From UBA11524 sp963642705 (GTDB lineage: Bacteria > Bacillota > Clostridia > Christensenellales > Aristaeellaceae): 6,668 bases of DNA. Of this stretch, positions 1 to 5,091 are shown piece after piece. The position numbers and the translations under genes are program-made. The notes under the pieces were generated by a model, which worked only from the letters and a program-made list of their open reading frames with translations, did not search any database and had not been told where the DNA came from. Where the stretch lies: positions 1 through 6,668 of the forward strand of contig CAVIHU010000063.1 of the NCBI GenBank assembly GCA_963642705.1. Direction: 5' to 3'. Each line of letters begins with the position of its first letter. Positions within the stretch are counted from its first letter, which is position 1.

Positions 1-1246
1 TATCTTGACCGCTTTCCTGATTACTCTGAACGGCAAGCCCCATGAGCACGCCCAGTCCTGCAAGACTGATGGGGATCATGTTGCCGTTGACCAGATAGGC
101 GTTGCCGCCTTCCTCCTCGGAAACGGGGTTCAGATTCTCCAATTCCCGGATGTCGTTGGTAGACATCCAGCCGTTCTGCCGGGCGATGGCATAGCCTTCC
201 ATGCGGGATTTGTAGTCGCCCCGCATGAGGCCGTCCAGATTGAATTGCACATAATACCGGCCTTTTTCGTTATCCGGGAAAAGGGCACGATTGATGGCCT
301 GTTCAATTCTTACCAGCCATGGCCGAATGGTATGGACGGCAAAGGAGATGTTCTGCGACTCGATATTGGAGAAGGTCGCCCTGTCCAGATCGCCGATCAT
401 GTGTGGCGGTACACGAAAAATGCGGCAAATTTCCGATACCTGAAACTTGCGGGTTTCAAGGAACTGCGCCTCGTTGTTGGGCAGACTCAGCGGAACGAAG
501 GACATGCCCTCTTCCAGCACAGCCACACGGCTGGCGTTGCCGGATCCGCCATAGGCAGCGTTCCAGCTGGCTCGCAGCGCTGCAGGGTCTTTGACTGTGT
601 TCGGGTGTGTCAGAATACCCGATGGCCGGGCACCGTTGGAGAAGAACTTACTGCCGTACTCCTCGGCGGCGATGCCAAGGCCGATGGCGCTCTTTTCCAG
701 CGCAATGGGACTGTACCCGACAATACCGTCAAAGCCGAGGCCGGGCACATGCAGCACTTCGGTAGGGTCAAGCGCCCAGGTCTTACCGTCGCTGGTAGTG
801 TAGGTATAGGTCAGATTGCCCTTGCTGTCCCTGTCCACCTCCATGTGATCCGGCAGTAGCGGGTACAGGCTGTCGATCTTGGAACGGCCTGTGCGGATGA
901 TCTGGCAGTAGCTGTTTCCGTAGAGCAGCAGGTGTGTAAGCATGGTTTCCCGCCAGATGAACGAGGTCATTTCCAAGTTAGGCTCATCATGGAGCAGACG
1001 ATATAGCGGATGCTCCACGGCCTTCCGGCTGCCTTCGTCTGTGGCTTCGTACACATGAAAGGGCAGGCTGGCGATGGTTTCGGCGATCACGCGCACGCAG
1101 GCGTAAACGGCAGAAACCTGAATGGCCGAGGTGGGACTGACCGACTTGCCGGAGCCGCTCATGCCAAAGTAAAAGCTGGGTGCGGCGGACACAGAGTTCT
1201 GGGGCTTGTCTCGCGCCCGGAACAGATATGAAAATGGATTTTTCAC
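1..1246 (-). CDS. HK97-family phage portal protein (3' end cut by window)
   Basis: The portal forms the dodecameric ring at the capsid vertex through which terminase pumps DNA and to which the tail joins. Reading the minus strand from GTG at 1246 gives 415 uninterrupted codons to the window edge; the family is usually about 400-450 residues, so only a short C-terminal tail is missing. Recognisable stretches are the N-terminal VSAVYACVRVIAETIASLPF, then IFRVPPHMIGDLDRATFSNI (residues 276-295), LDGLMRGDYKSRM (337-349) and GWMSTNDIRELENLNP (359-374), all typical of Phage_portal (PF04860). The start is GTG with the strong site GAGGAGGT five bases upstream; no nearby ATG has a comparable site. It follows TerL and HNH as in most HK97-like late operons, but a toxin-antitoxin cassette with a terminator lies just upstream, leaving about 23 bases between hairpin tail and start codon. 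No separate promoter is visible there. Confidence 0.95.
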   Translation of the reverse strand, partial: MKNPFSYLFRARDKPQNSVSAAPSFYFGMSGSGKSVSPTSAIQVSAVYACVRVIAETIASLPFHVYEATDEGSRKAVEHPLYRLLHDEPNLEMTSFIWRETMLTHLLLYGNSYCQIIRTGRSKIDSLYPLLPDHMEVDRDSKGNLTYTYTTSDGKTWALDPTEVLHVPGLGFDGIVGYSPIALEKSAIGLGIAAEEYGSKFFSNGARPSGILTHPNTVKDPAALRASWNAAYGGSGNASRVAVLEEGMSFVPLSLPNNEAQFLETRKFQVSEICRIFRVPPHMIGDLDRATFSNIESQNISFAVHTIRPWLVRIEQAINRALFPDNEKGRYYVQFNLDGLMRGDYKSRMEGYAIARQNGWMSTNDIRELENLNPVSEEEGGNAYLVNGNMIPISLAGLGVLMGLAVQSNQESGQD

Positions 1247-1256
1247 AACTACCTCC

Positions 1257-1280
1257 TCAAAAGGGCATGAAAAAAGCACC
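1257..1280 (-). repeat. Cassette 3'-boundary repeat, copy 1
   Basis: This 24-nt stretch covers the 3' arm and T-run of the terminator behind toxin 1 and the bases after it. On the minus strand it reads GGTGCTT, a T-rich run, then ATGCCC and TTTTGA. A closely matching 25-nt copy lies behind toxin 2 at 4367-4391, differing by single-base indels and one substitution in the T-run. The homology is seen directly; whether it marks the end of a mobile cassette is inference. Confidence 0.6.
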
Positions 1281-1297
1281 TCATTGCTGAGATGCTT
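1270..1297 (-). terminator. Intrinsic terminator behind toxin-antitoxin pair 1
   Basis: On the minus strand the arms AAGCATCTCA and TGAGGTGCTT pair over 10 bp with one G-T wobble, closed by a GCAA (GNRA) tetraloop, and run into a six-T tract. It begins 20 bases after the toxin 1 stop codon and ends about 23 bases before the portal start. It would insulate the toxin-antitoxin transcript from the late genes, or the late genes from it. Confidence 0.88.
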
Positions 1298-1317
1298 CAT
1301 TCTGTTGACTCTGTTGA

Positions 1318-1623
1318 TTATACGCGGCGCTGCCTCTTACGCTGATGAAGAACGCGCCAGATTTCTACTGTCTTATTTTCCTCATTGACAACATAGTGAA
1401 TGTTGTAGTTCTTGACAGGGACAAACCGTACCTCCCGTTTTACCGCATACAATGTGGGATAGATGGCGTAACGATAAGGCATTTCCGTGAGGGATTTTAC
1501 CGCTTCGTCGATTGCATCCAACAGTGACGCAGCTGCATCCGGCGCACACAATTCCTCAGCGATATAGACGACGGCTTCCTCAAGCTGTCGACGCGCTGTA
1601 GGAAGATAGACAACCTTATACAT
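1318..1623 (-). CDS. RelE/ParE-family toxin of pair 1
   Basis: A 101-residue protein with the compact RelE/ParE fold pattern. It has an N-terminal strand (MYKVVYLPTA), a helical pair around residues 11-45, then EMPYRYAIYP (47-56), a strand with REVRFVPVKNYNIHYVV (63-79) and the C-terminal VEIWRVLHQRK (86-96). The last part is typical of the ParE_toxin/RelE superfamily (PF05016), whose members either cleave mRNA at the ribosome or poison gyrase; the sequence alone does not say which. The C-terminus is strongly basic (RKRQRRV). Its ATG overlaps the antitoxin stop by 8 bases (ATGTATAA), so the two are translationally coupled, with antitoxin first as usual. A terminator follows 20 bases after the stop. 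In a prophage it could act in maintenance, superinfection exclusion or abortive infection; none of these is shown by the sequence. Confidence 0.88.
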   Translation of the reverse strand: MYKVVYLPTARRQLEEAVVYIAEELCAPDAAASLLDAIDEAVKSLTEMPYRYAIYPTLYAVKREVRFVPVKNYNIHYVVNEENKTVEIWRVLHQRKRQRRV

Positions 1624-1900
1624 GATTCGGCTTCACCTTGCCAATCCGCGCCCTGAGGTCGTTCATTACGTCCTCATGCGCATAGCGCTCGGTGGTGGTT
1701 TCGGACTCCAGTTCGGCAGCCTGAAGCTCGCGCATGACACCCATCTCATACTGGATTTTCTGGTACTCGTCATAGGACATGACCACCATGTCTCCATAGC
1801 CGTTCTTGGTCAGAATCACAGGCTCTCTGGTCTCGTGAACAGTATGCGAAATGTCTGCGAAGTTATTTCTCAGATCGGAAACAGGTCTGATTTGCGACAT
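1616..1900 (-). CDS. Phd/YefM-family antitoxin of pair 1
   Basis: A 94-residue antitoxin and probable autorepressor. The N-terminal Phd/YefM DNA-binding and dimerisation domain is seen in SQIRPVSDLRNNFADI (2-17) and in PVILTKNGYGDMVVMSYDEY (27-46), which carries the family hallmark LTKNG. The acidic, flexible C-terminal half (AAELESETTTERYAHEDV) would wrap the toxin. An in-frame ATG at 1918 adds six residues but has a weak ribosome site; the ATG at 1900 has GAGAGGAG eight bases upstream and matches where the family normally begins, so it is preferred. The gene overlaps toxin 1 by 8 bases. A promoter lies about 30 bases upstream with a near-perfect palindrome in its spacer, consistent with self-repression by the antitoxin or toxin-antitoxin complex. 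Confidence 0.9.
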   Translation of the reverse strand: MSQIRPVSDLRNNFADISHTVHETREPVILTKNGYGDMVVMSYDEYQKIQYEMGVMRELQAAELESETTTERYAHEDVMNDLRARIGKVKPNHV

Positions 1901-1931
1901 ATGATCAGCTCCTCTCATAATCCTTGCTGAT

Positions 1932-1960
1932 ATTTTAGCATAATTACGCTAACTTAGCAA
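1932..1960 (-). promoter_or_regulatory. Sigma-70-type promoter of toxin-antitoxin pair 1
   Basis: On the minus strand, TTGCTA (1960-1955) and TAAAAT (1937-1932) are separated by exactly 17 bases, close to the consensus -35 and -10 boxes. Transcription would begin near 1925, giving a leader of about 25 bases to the antitoxin ATG at 1900. It sits in the 71-base gap after the HNH stop codon, so the pair can be expressed independently of the late operon. Confidence 0.7.
1935..1952. promoter_or_regulatory. Palindromic operator in the pair 1 promoter
   Basis: TTAGCATAATTACGCTAA is an 18-bp inverted repeat with a single mismatched pair. It fills most of the -35/-10 spacer and overlaps the -10 box. 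A second, overlapping dyad is GCTAA, C, TTAGC at 1948-1958, so three GCTAA/TTAGC half-sites lie side by side. Phd/YefM antitoxins bind such adjacent palindromes cooperatively, with toxin as co-repressor; that this one does so is inference from position. Confidence 0.7.
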
Positions 1961-1971
1961 GACCAGTTCTG

Positions 1972-2298
1972 TTAAAGCCCGTGCCCGGTCTTATGATTGT
2001 GGCAGCTTTCACAGAGGGGCTGCCAGTTGCTTTCATCCCAGAACAGCTTCTTATCGCCCCGGTGCGGGATAACATGGTCAACCACAGTGGCGGGCGTGAA
2101 CTTTCCCTGTTTCATGCACTCCGCGCACAGCGGATGGCTGCGGAGAAACCGTGCGCGGGCGGTGCGCCACTGGCTGCCATATCCCCGGCTGGCAGCGTTC
2201 TCCCGTCCAAACAGGGCACGATGCACCTCGCAGTACACTCCGTCTGACAGATTCGGACAGCCCGGATACCGGCAAGGCCGTTTGGGTTTTCTTGGCAT
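1972..2298 (-). CDS. HNH endonuclease (terminase-associated)
   Basis: A 108-residue HNH nuclease of the type coded beside terminase genes in many cos-type phages, where it helps terminase cut concatemers (HK97 gp74 is the studied example). An N-terminal zinc knuckle has C9, C14, C23 and H26. RGYGSQWRTARARFL (38-52) is the usual linker. The nuclease core has CAEC (58-61), the catalytic DH at 74-75, N91, and CESCH (96-100) with H100 as the last residue of the H-N-H triad. The ATG at 2298 is chosen because MPRKPKRPCRYPGCPNL matches the family start and GAGG lies six bases upstream. An in-frame GTG at 2310 would add four residues and overlap the TerL stop by 4 bases. Its place after TerL, rather than before TerS, is less usual. 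Confidence 0.93.
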   Translation of the reverse strand: MPRKPKRPCRYPGCPNLSDGVYCEVHRALFGRENAASRGYGSQWRTARARFLRSHPLCAECMKQGKFTPATVVDHVIPHRGDKKLFWDESNWQPLCESCHNHKTGHGL

Positions 2299-2306
2299 TT
2301 TGTACC

Positions 2307-3860
2307 TCACAATACGATAAACCCACGATGGTTGTAGATGGAATCGCCGCCGTTCAGGTTTTTCATCGCCCGATCCAGCGCCATGACCAGTGCTACCGCG
2401 CCGTCCACCTTTTCAGTGGATTTTTCCTTGTCCAGCTTCAGGTTGCCAGCCGGGTCGGTGCGCACATAGGCATTGTCCATATTCCAGCGCAGCACAGGAT
2501 GCCCGCCATGGCACAACTTGTGCTCCAGAACGAGGCGCATCAGTTCTTTCGTCGGCGGCGACATATCCTTAAATCCCTGACCGAAGGGCACCATCGTGAA
2601 GCCATCGTCCTCAAGCGTCTGTACCATCATGGTGGCGTTCCATCTGTCATGAGCGATTTCCCGGATGTTATACCGCTCACCCAGCTGACAAATGAACTGC
2701 TCGATATACCCGTAGTGGACGACATTGCCCTCGGTGGTGTGGATGAAACCACGCTTTGCCCACTGGTCATACGGTACATGGTCGCGCCGAACGCGCAAGG
2801 ACAAGGTCTCCTCTGGCAGCCAGAAGAATGGCATGACCATATACGGCTCATCCTCATCGCTGGGCGGGAATACCAGCACAAGCGCTGTCAGGTCGGAGGT
2901 GCTGGACAGGTCAAGCCCGGCATAGCAGGCGCGGCCTTCCAGCTGGTATGGGTCAACCACGCCGCCGCATTCATCCCACTCGTCCATAGGCATCCAGCGA
3001 ATGCTTTGCTTTACCCACTGGTTCAGGCGAAGCTGACGAAACTGGTTCTCATCCGCAGGCGTTTCCTGTGCCTTATGGAACGCATCCCGCACTTTATCGA
3101 TGGTGATGGTGTGCCCCAGAGAGGGGTTGGCCTTGTACCAGTTGTCTTCGCTCGTCCAATCCGCGTCATCCGGAAGGCCGAAAATAACCGGATAAAAGCG
3201 AGGATCGACCTTTCGCCCTTCCAGCACATCCAGCGCTTTCTGGTGTACCTCCCAACAGATGCTGTTGCGGTCGGTGCCTGCGGTCGTAAGGAAAAACCAT
3301 AAGGGCTGCTTTCTTGCGTCACCTGAGCCTTGGGTCATAACGTCATAAAGGGCTCTGGTGGGCTGGGTGTGAAGCTCATCAAAGATGCAGGCGCTGACGT
3401 TCAAACCATGCTTGGTTGCGACTTCCGAGGACAGCACCTGATAGATGCTGCCGGTGGGTTGATAGACCATCCGTTTCATGGACGGAATGATCTTGATGCG
3501 CTTGCTCAGCGCCGGGGACTGCTTGACCATGTCGACAGCCACGTCAAAAACGATAGCTGCCTGCTGGCGGTCGCTGGCGCAGGAGTACACCTCAGCCTTC
3601 CATTCATCGTCGTTGGCCAGCATATTGAGTGCGATGGCTGCGCCCAGTTCGCTCTTGCCCTGCTTTTTCGGGATTTCAATATAGGCCGTAGTGTACTGGC
3701 GCATAGTGGGATCGTCATCTCGAACTGTACCGAACACGTCCCGAATGATCTTCTCCTGCCATGGCAGCAGCTTGAAGGGCTTCCCGTGAAACTCGCCTTT
3801 CGTATGTCTCAGGCATTCAATGAAGCCGGTCACGCGCCGAGCTTTTCGCTCGTCAAACAT
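2307..3860 (-). CDS. terL: Terminase large subunit (ATPase and nuclease)
   Basis: The motor that cuts phage DNA and drives it through the portal into the prohead. It has 517 residues, the normal length for the Terminase_1 type (PF03354). The N-terminal ATPase has the Walker A-like PKKQGKS (64-70), Walker B ACIFDE (157-162) with E162 as the likely catalytic glutamate, and the coupling motif LTTAG (191-195). The C-terminal RNase H-like nuclease has acidic residues at D317 (AGLDLSSTSDLTA), D405 (AHDRWNA) and D486 (EKVDGAVALVMAL), so all expected active-site residues are present. The ATG at 3860 overlaps the end of the small subunit gene by 8 bases (ATGTTTGA), so the two are translationally coupled. 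The HNH gene begins 8 bases after its stop. Nothing suggests inactivation. Confidence 0.97.
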   Translation of the reverse strand: MFDERKARRVTGFIECLRHTKGEFHGKPFKLLPWQEKIIRDVFGTVRDDDPTMRQYTTAYIEIPKKQGKSELGAAIALNMLANDDEWKAEVYSCASDRQQAAIVFDVAVDMVKQSPALSKRIKIIPSMKRMVYQPTGSIYQVLSSEVATKHGLNVSACIFDELHTQPTRALYDVMTQGSGDARKQPLWFFLTTAGTDRNSICWEVHQKALDVLEGRKVDPRFYPVIFGLPDDADWTSEDNWYKANPSLGHTITIDKVRDAFHKAQETPADENQFRQLRLNQWVKQSIRWMPMDEWDECGGVVDPYQLEGRACYAGLDLSSTSDLTALVLVFPPSDEDEPYMVMPFFWLPEETLSLRVRRDHVPYDQWAKRGFIHTTEGNVVHYGYIEQFICQLGERYNIREIAHDRWNATMMVQTLEDDGFTMVPFGQGFKDMSPPTKELMRLVLEHKLCHGGHPVLRWNMDNAYVRTDPAGNLKLDKEKSTEKVDGAVALVMALDRAMKNLNGGDSIYNHRGFIVL

Positions 3861-4347
3861 CGCCGTTCCACCCGCCCTTCAGCAGCTTCTCCATGGGGTC
3901 TTCGGAGAAGGTATCATCCGAGCCGCCGCCCGCCGCAATGATGCGGGCACGGGTCGCGGGAGTCAGGCCAAACTCGGAGCAGAACGACTGCATGATCTTC
4001 AGGTTCTGCTGGGCAATAGACACCTGCGGAACCTGCTGCACATAGCCGGATGGTGTTTGGAAGATGGAGCCGTGTTGGGTGATGAACTCCTCGGCTTCCT
4101 TCCATCTGGCGTATGCCTGACAGTATCCCTCGAAGGCTGTCAGGTCGGCCATGGTGAGCACGCCCATGGCTTCGAGAGAGGGAGCCAGCCGCTTCCATTC
4201 CTTCTTTGCTTCCGGCAGCAGCCAGGCCGGGCACTTGATGCTGGCTTTGGGCGGGATCGGCTCATTTTCGTTGAGCGGTCGCTTGCCCGGATTGCCCTCA
4301 AGAATTTTGAGCGCCGTGGGCTTGGGCTTTCGGCCTCTGGTCGCCAT
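3853..4347 (-). CDS. terS: Terminase small subunit, P27 family
   Basis: It recognises the phage packaging site and hands the DNA to TerL. The 164 residues match the P27 type (Terminase_4, PF05119). It opens with the basic MATRGRKPKPTALKILEG, followed by GNPGKRPLN (18-26), the CPAWL block (39-43), a helical middle (residues 45-95) and the C-terminal EFGLTPATRARI (125-136), a family signature. The ATG at 4347 is preferred over an in-frame TTG at 4362 because GGAGGT lies seven bases before it and ATRGRKPKP is the family start; the TTG is part of that ribosome site. The stop overlaps TerL by 8 bases. A terminator hairpin ends 32 bases upstream with no room for a promoter between, so expression needs read-through from further up. 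Confidence 0.94.
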   Translation of the reverse strand: MATRGRKPKPTALKILEGNPGKRPLNENEPIPPKASIKCPAWLLPEAKKEWKRLAPSLEAMGVLTMADLTAFEGYCQAYARWKEAEEFITQHGSIFQTPSGYVQQVPQVSIAQQNLKIMQSFCSEFGLTPATRARIIAAGGGSDDTFSEDPMEKLLKGGWNGDV

Positions 4348-4366
4348 GCTGGTCACCTCCAATCTA

Positions 4367-4391
4367 TCAAAATGGGCATAAAAGAAGCACC
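4367..4391 (-). repeat. Cassette 3'-boundary repeat, copy 2
   Basis: This is the partner of 1257-1280. Behind toxin 2 the minus strand reads GGTGCTT, a T-rich run, ATGCCCA and TTTTGA, then the TerS ribosome site. Both toxin genes also end with the same TAA followed by TCAAC (stop codons at 1320-1318 and 4425-4423), so the similarity continues on the other side of the unmatched hairpin loop. Flanking phage sequence differs. Confidence 0.6.
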
Positions 4392-4408
4392 CGCTCGTTG
4401 GCAGGTGC
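4380..4408 (-). terminator. Intrinsic terminator behind toxin-antitoxin pair 2
   Basis: On the minus strand the arms GCACCTGC (4408-4401) and GCGGGTGC (4394-4387) pair over 8 bp with one T-G wobble around a CAACGA loop and are followed by TTCTTTT. It starts 14 bases after the toxin 2 stop codon and lies just before the TerS ribosome binding site. The broken T-run suggests it may be leakier than the pair 1 terminator. Confidence 0.82.
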
Positions 4409-4422
4409 GCAAACGCAGTTGA

Positions 4423-4743
4423 TTATTGGTTTCTATTTCTGAAAATTGTCCTCATATAGTCGCTTTTCCCGAACACCACACGGTCTACGAATATGCTGTC
4501 ATCCCGAACACGGTAAAACGCCATGTATGCTTTGAACACGACAAAATAATAGCCGGTAAAACTACCTTCGTAATACAGCGGCGCTCCGGACTTGGGAAAT
4601 TCCCGCTTTTCAGCAACACAGTCCATCAGATCATTGACATAGCGTGTTGCAATTTCAGGTTCCTTGGAGGCTTCAAAAACCTCAGCCCACACACGATCAA
4701 GATCGCGTATGGCTATGGGCGAATAGCTGATTTGATAGCTCAT
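4423..4743 (-). CDS. RelE/ParE-family toxin of pair 2
   Basis: A 106-residue protein of the ParE/RelE toxin type: an N-terminal strand MSYQISYSPIAIRDL, helices to about residue 50 (WAEVFEASKEPEIATRYVND), then EFPKSGAPLYYEG (48-60), YYFVVFKAYMAFYRV (65-79) and the closing strand with VDRVVFGKSDYMRTIF (86-101). The SGAPLY and FYRV...V.RV pattern is common in RelE/ParE toxins coded beside Phd-type antitoxins in Firmicutes. The cellular target cannot be told from sequence. Its ATG overlaps the antitoxin stop by 4 bases (ATGA). It resembles toxin 1 only in overall plan, so the two are diverged relatives and not recent duplicates. The gene looks more AT-rich than the terminase genes: one sampled 60-base line (4501-4560) has 25 G/C against 32 in 3301-3360. 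Confidence 0.85.
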   Translation of the reverse strand: MSYQISYSPIAIRDLDRVWAEVFEASKEPEIATRYVNDLMDCVAEKREFPKSGAPLYYEGSFTGYYFVVFKAYMAFYRVRDDSIFVDRVVFGKSDYMRTIFRNRNQ

Positions 4744-5003
4744 CTGGATTTGGATTGAAAGCGGGCACGAACATCCGCTTCAGTAACCCAGCCTTCTTCC
4801 TCTCCCGAACGCCGCCCTTCGTTGAGCTCGCACATCAGGCGAAGCATGGCTTTCGTCTTTTCAAATTCCTCGTCATCAGCAATATCTCGAATGGTATACT
4901 TGCCGCGTCCGTTGACGGTCAAATATACAGGAGAACCAGCAGAAACCTGCTCCAGCACAGTATTGTAGTTGCGCAGATCAGAAACAGGATTGATAACTGC
5001 CAT
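4740..5003 (-). CDS. Phd/YefM-family antitoxin of pair 2
   Basis: An 87-residue antitoxin. VINPVSDLRNYNTVLEQV (3-20) and SPVYLTVNGRGKYTIRDI (24-41) form the Phd/YefM DNA-binding domain, with LTVNGRG at the usual hallmark position. A charged C-terminal region (EGRRSGEEEGWVTEADVRARF) would bind the toxin. The ATG at 5003 has AAAGGAG nine bases upstream. The first 21 nt covering codons for I-x-PVSDL match antitoxin 1 at 18 of 21 positions, and both ribosome sites lie in AGGAGCTGA. It overlaps toxin 2 by 4 bases and follows its own promoter in the 88-base gap behind the methyltransferase gene. No terminator separates it from that gene, so it may also be read from upstream. Confidence 0.88.
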   Translation of the reverse strand: MAVINPVSDLRNYNTVLEQVSAGSPVYLTVNGRGKYTIRDIADDEEFEKTKAMLRLMCELNEGRRSGEEEGWVTEADVRARFQSKSR

Positions 5004-5027
5004 TGCACTCAGCTCCTTTCCGCTTTA

Positions 5028-5056
5028 ATTATACCCTATATTCGACCGATGTGCAA
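5028..5056 (-). promoter_or_regulatory. Sigma-70-type promoter of toxin-antitoxin pair 2
   Basis: On the minus strand a perfect TATAAT (5033-5028) lies 17 bases after TTGCAC (5056-5051), which keeps the TTG of the -35 consensus. Transcription would start near 5021, leaving a leader of about 18 bases that holds the AAAGGAG site. I see no palindrome as clear as the one in the pair 1 promoter; only weak AATATA/TATAAT symmetry is present. Confidence 0.72.
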
Positions 5057-5091
5057 TATTTTAAGAACTATTTTACGAAATTCATTGCCTT

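Noticed and set aside
5..859. Long plus-strand frame (284 codons) at the left edge
   Set aside because: It lies antisense to the portal gene, whose 415 codons carry clear family motifs; the protein has no recognisable pattern and no ribosome site.
1302..1317. CTGTTGA repeated twice near the toxin 1 stop as a target-site duplication
   Set aside because: The copies are adjacent and do not bracket the cassette, so they cannot be its insertion duplication.
1901..1918. Upstream ATG (1918) as the start of antitoxin 1
   Set aside because: The ATG at 1900 has a much better ribosome site and matches the usual family N-terminus.
2151..3302. Plus-strand frame of 383 codons
   Set aside because: Antisense shadow of TerL. 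High-GC third positions of the real gene keep the complementary frame open.
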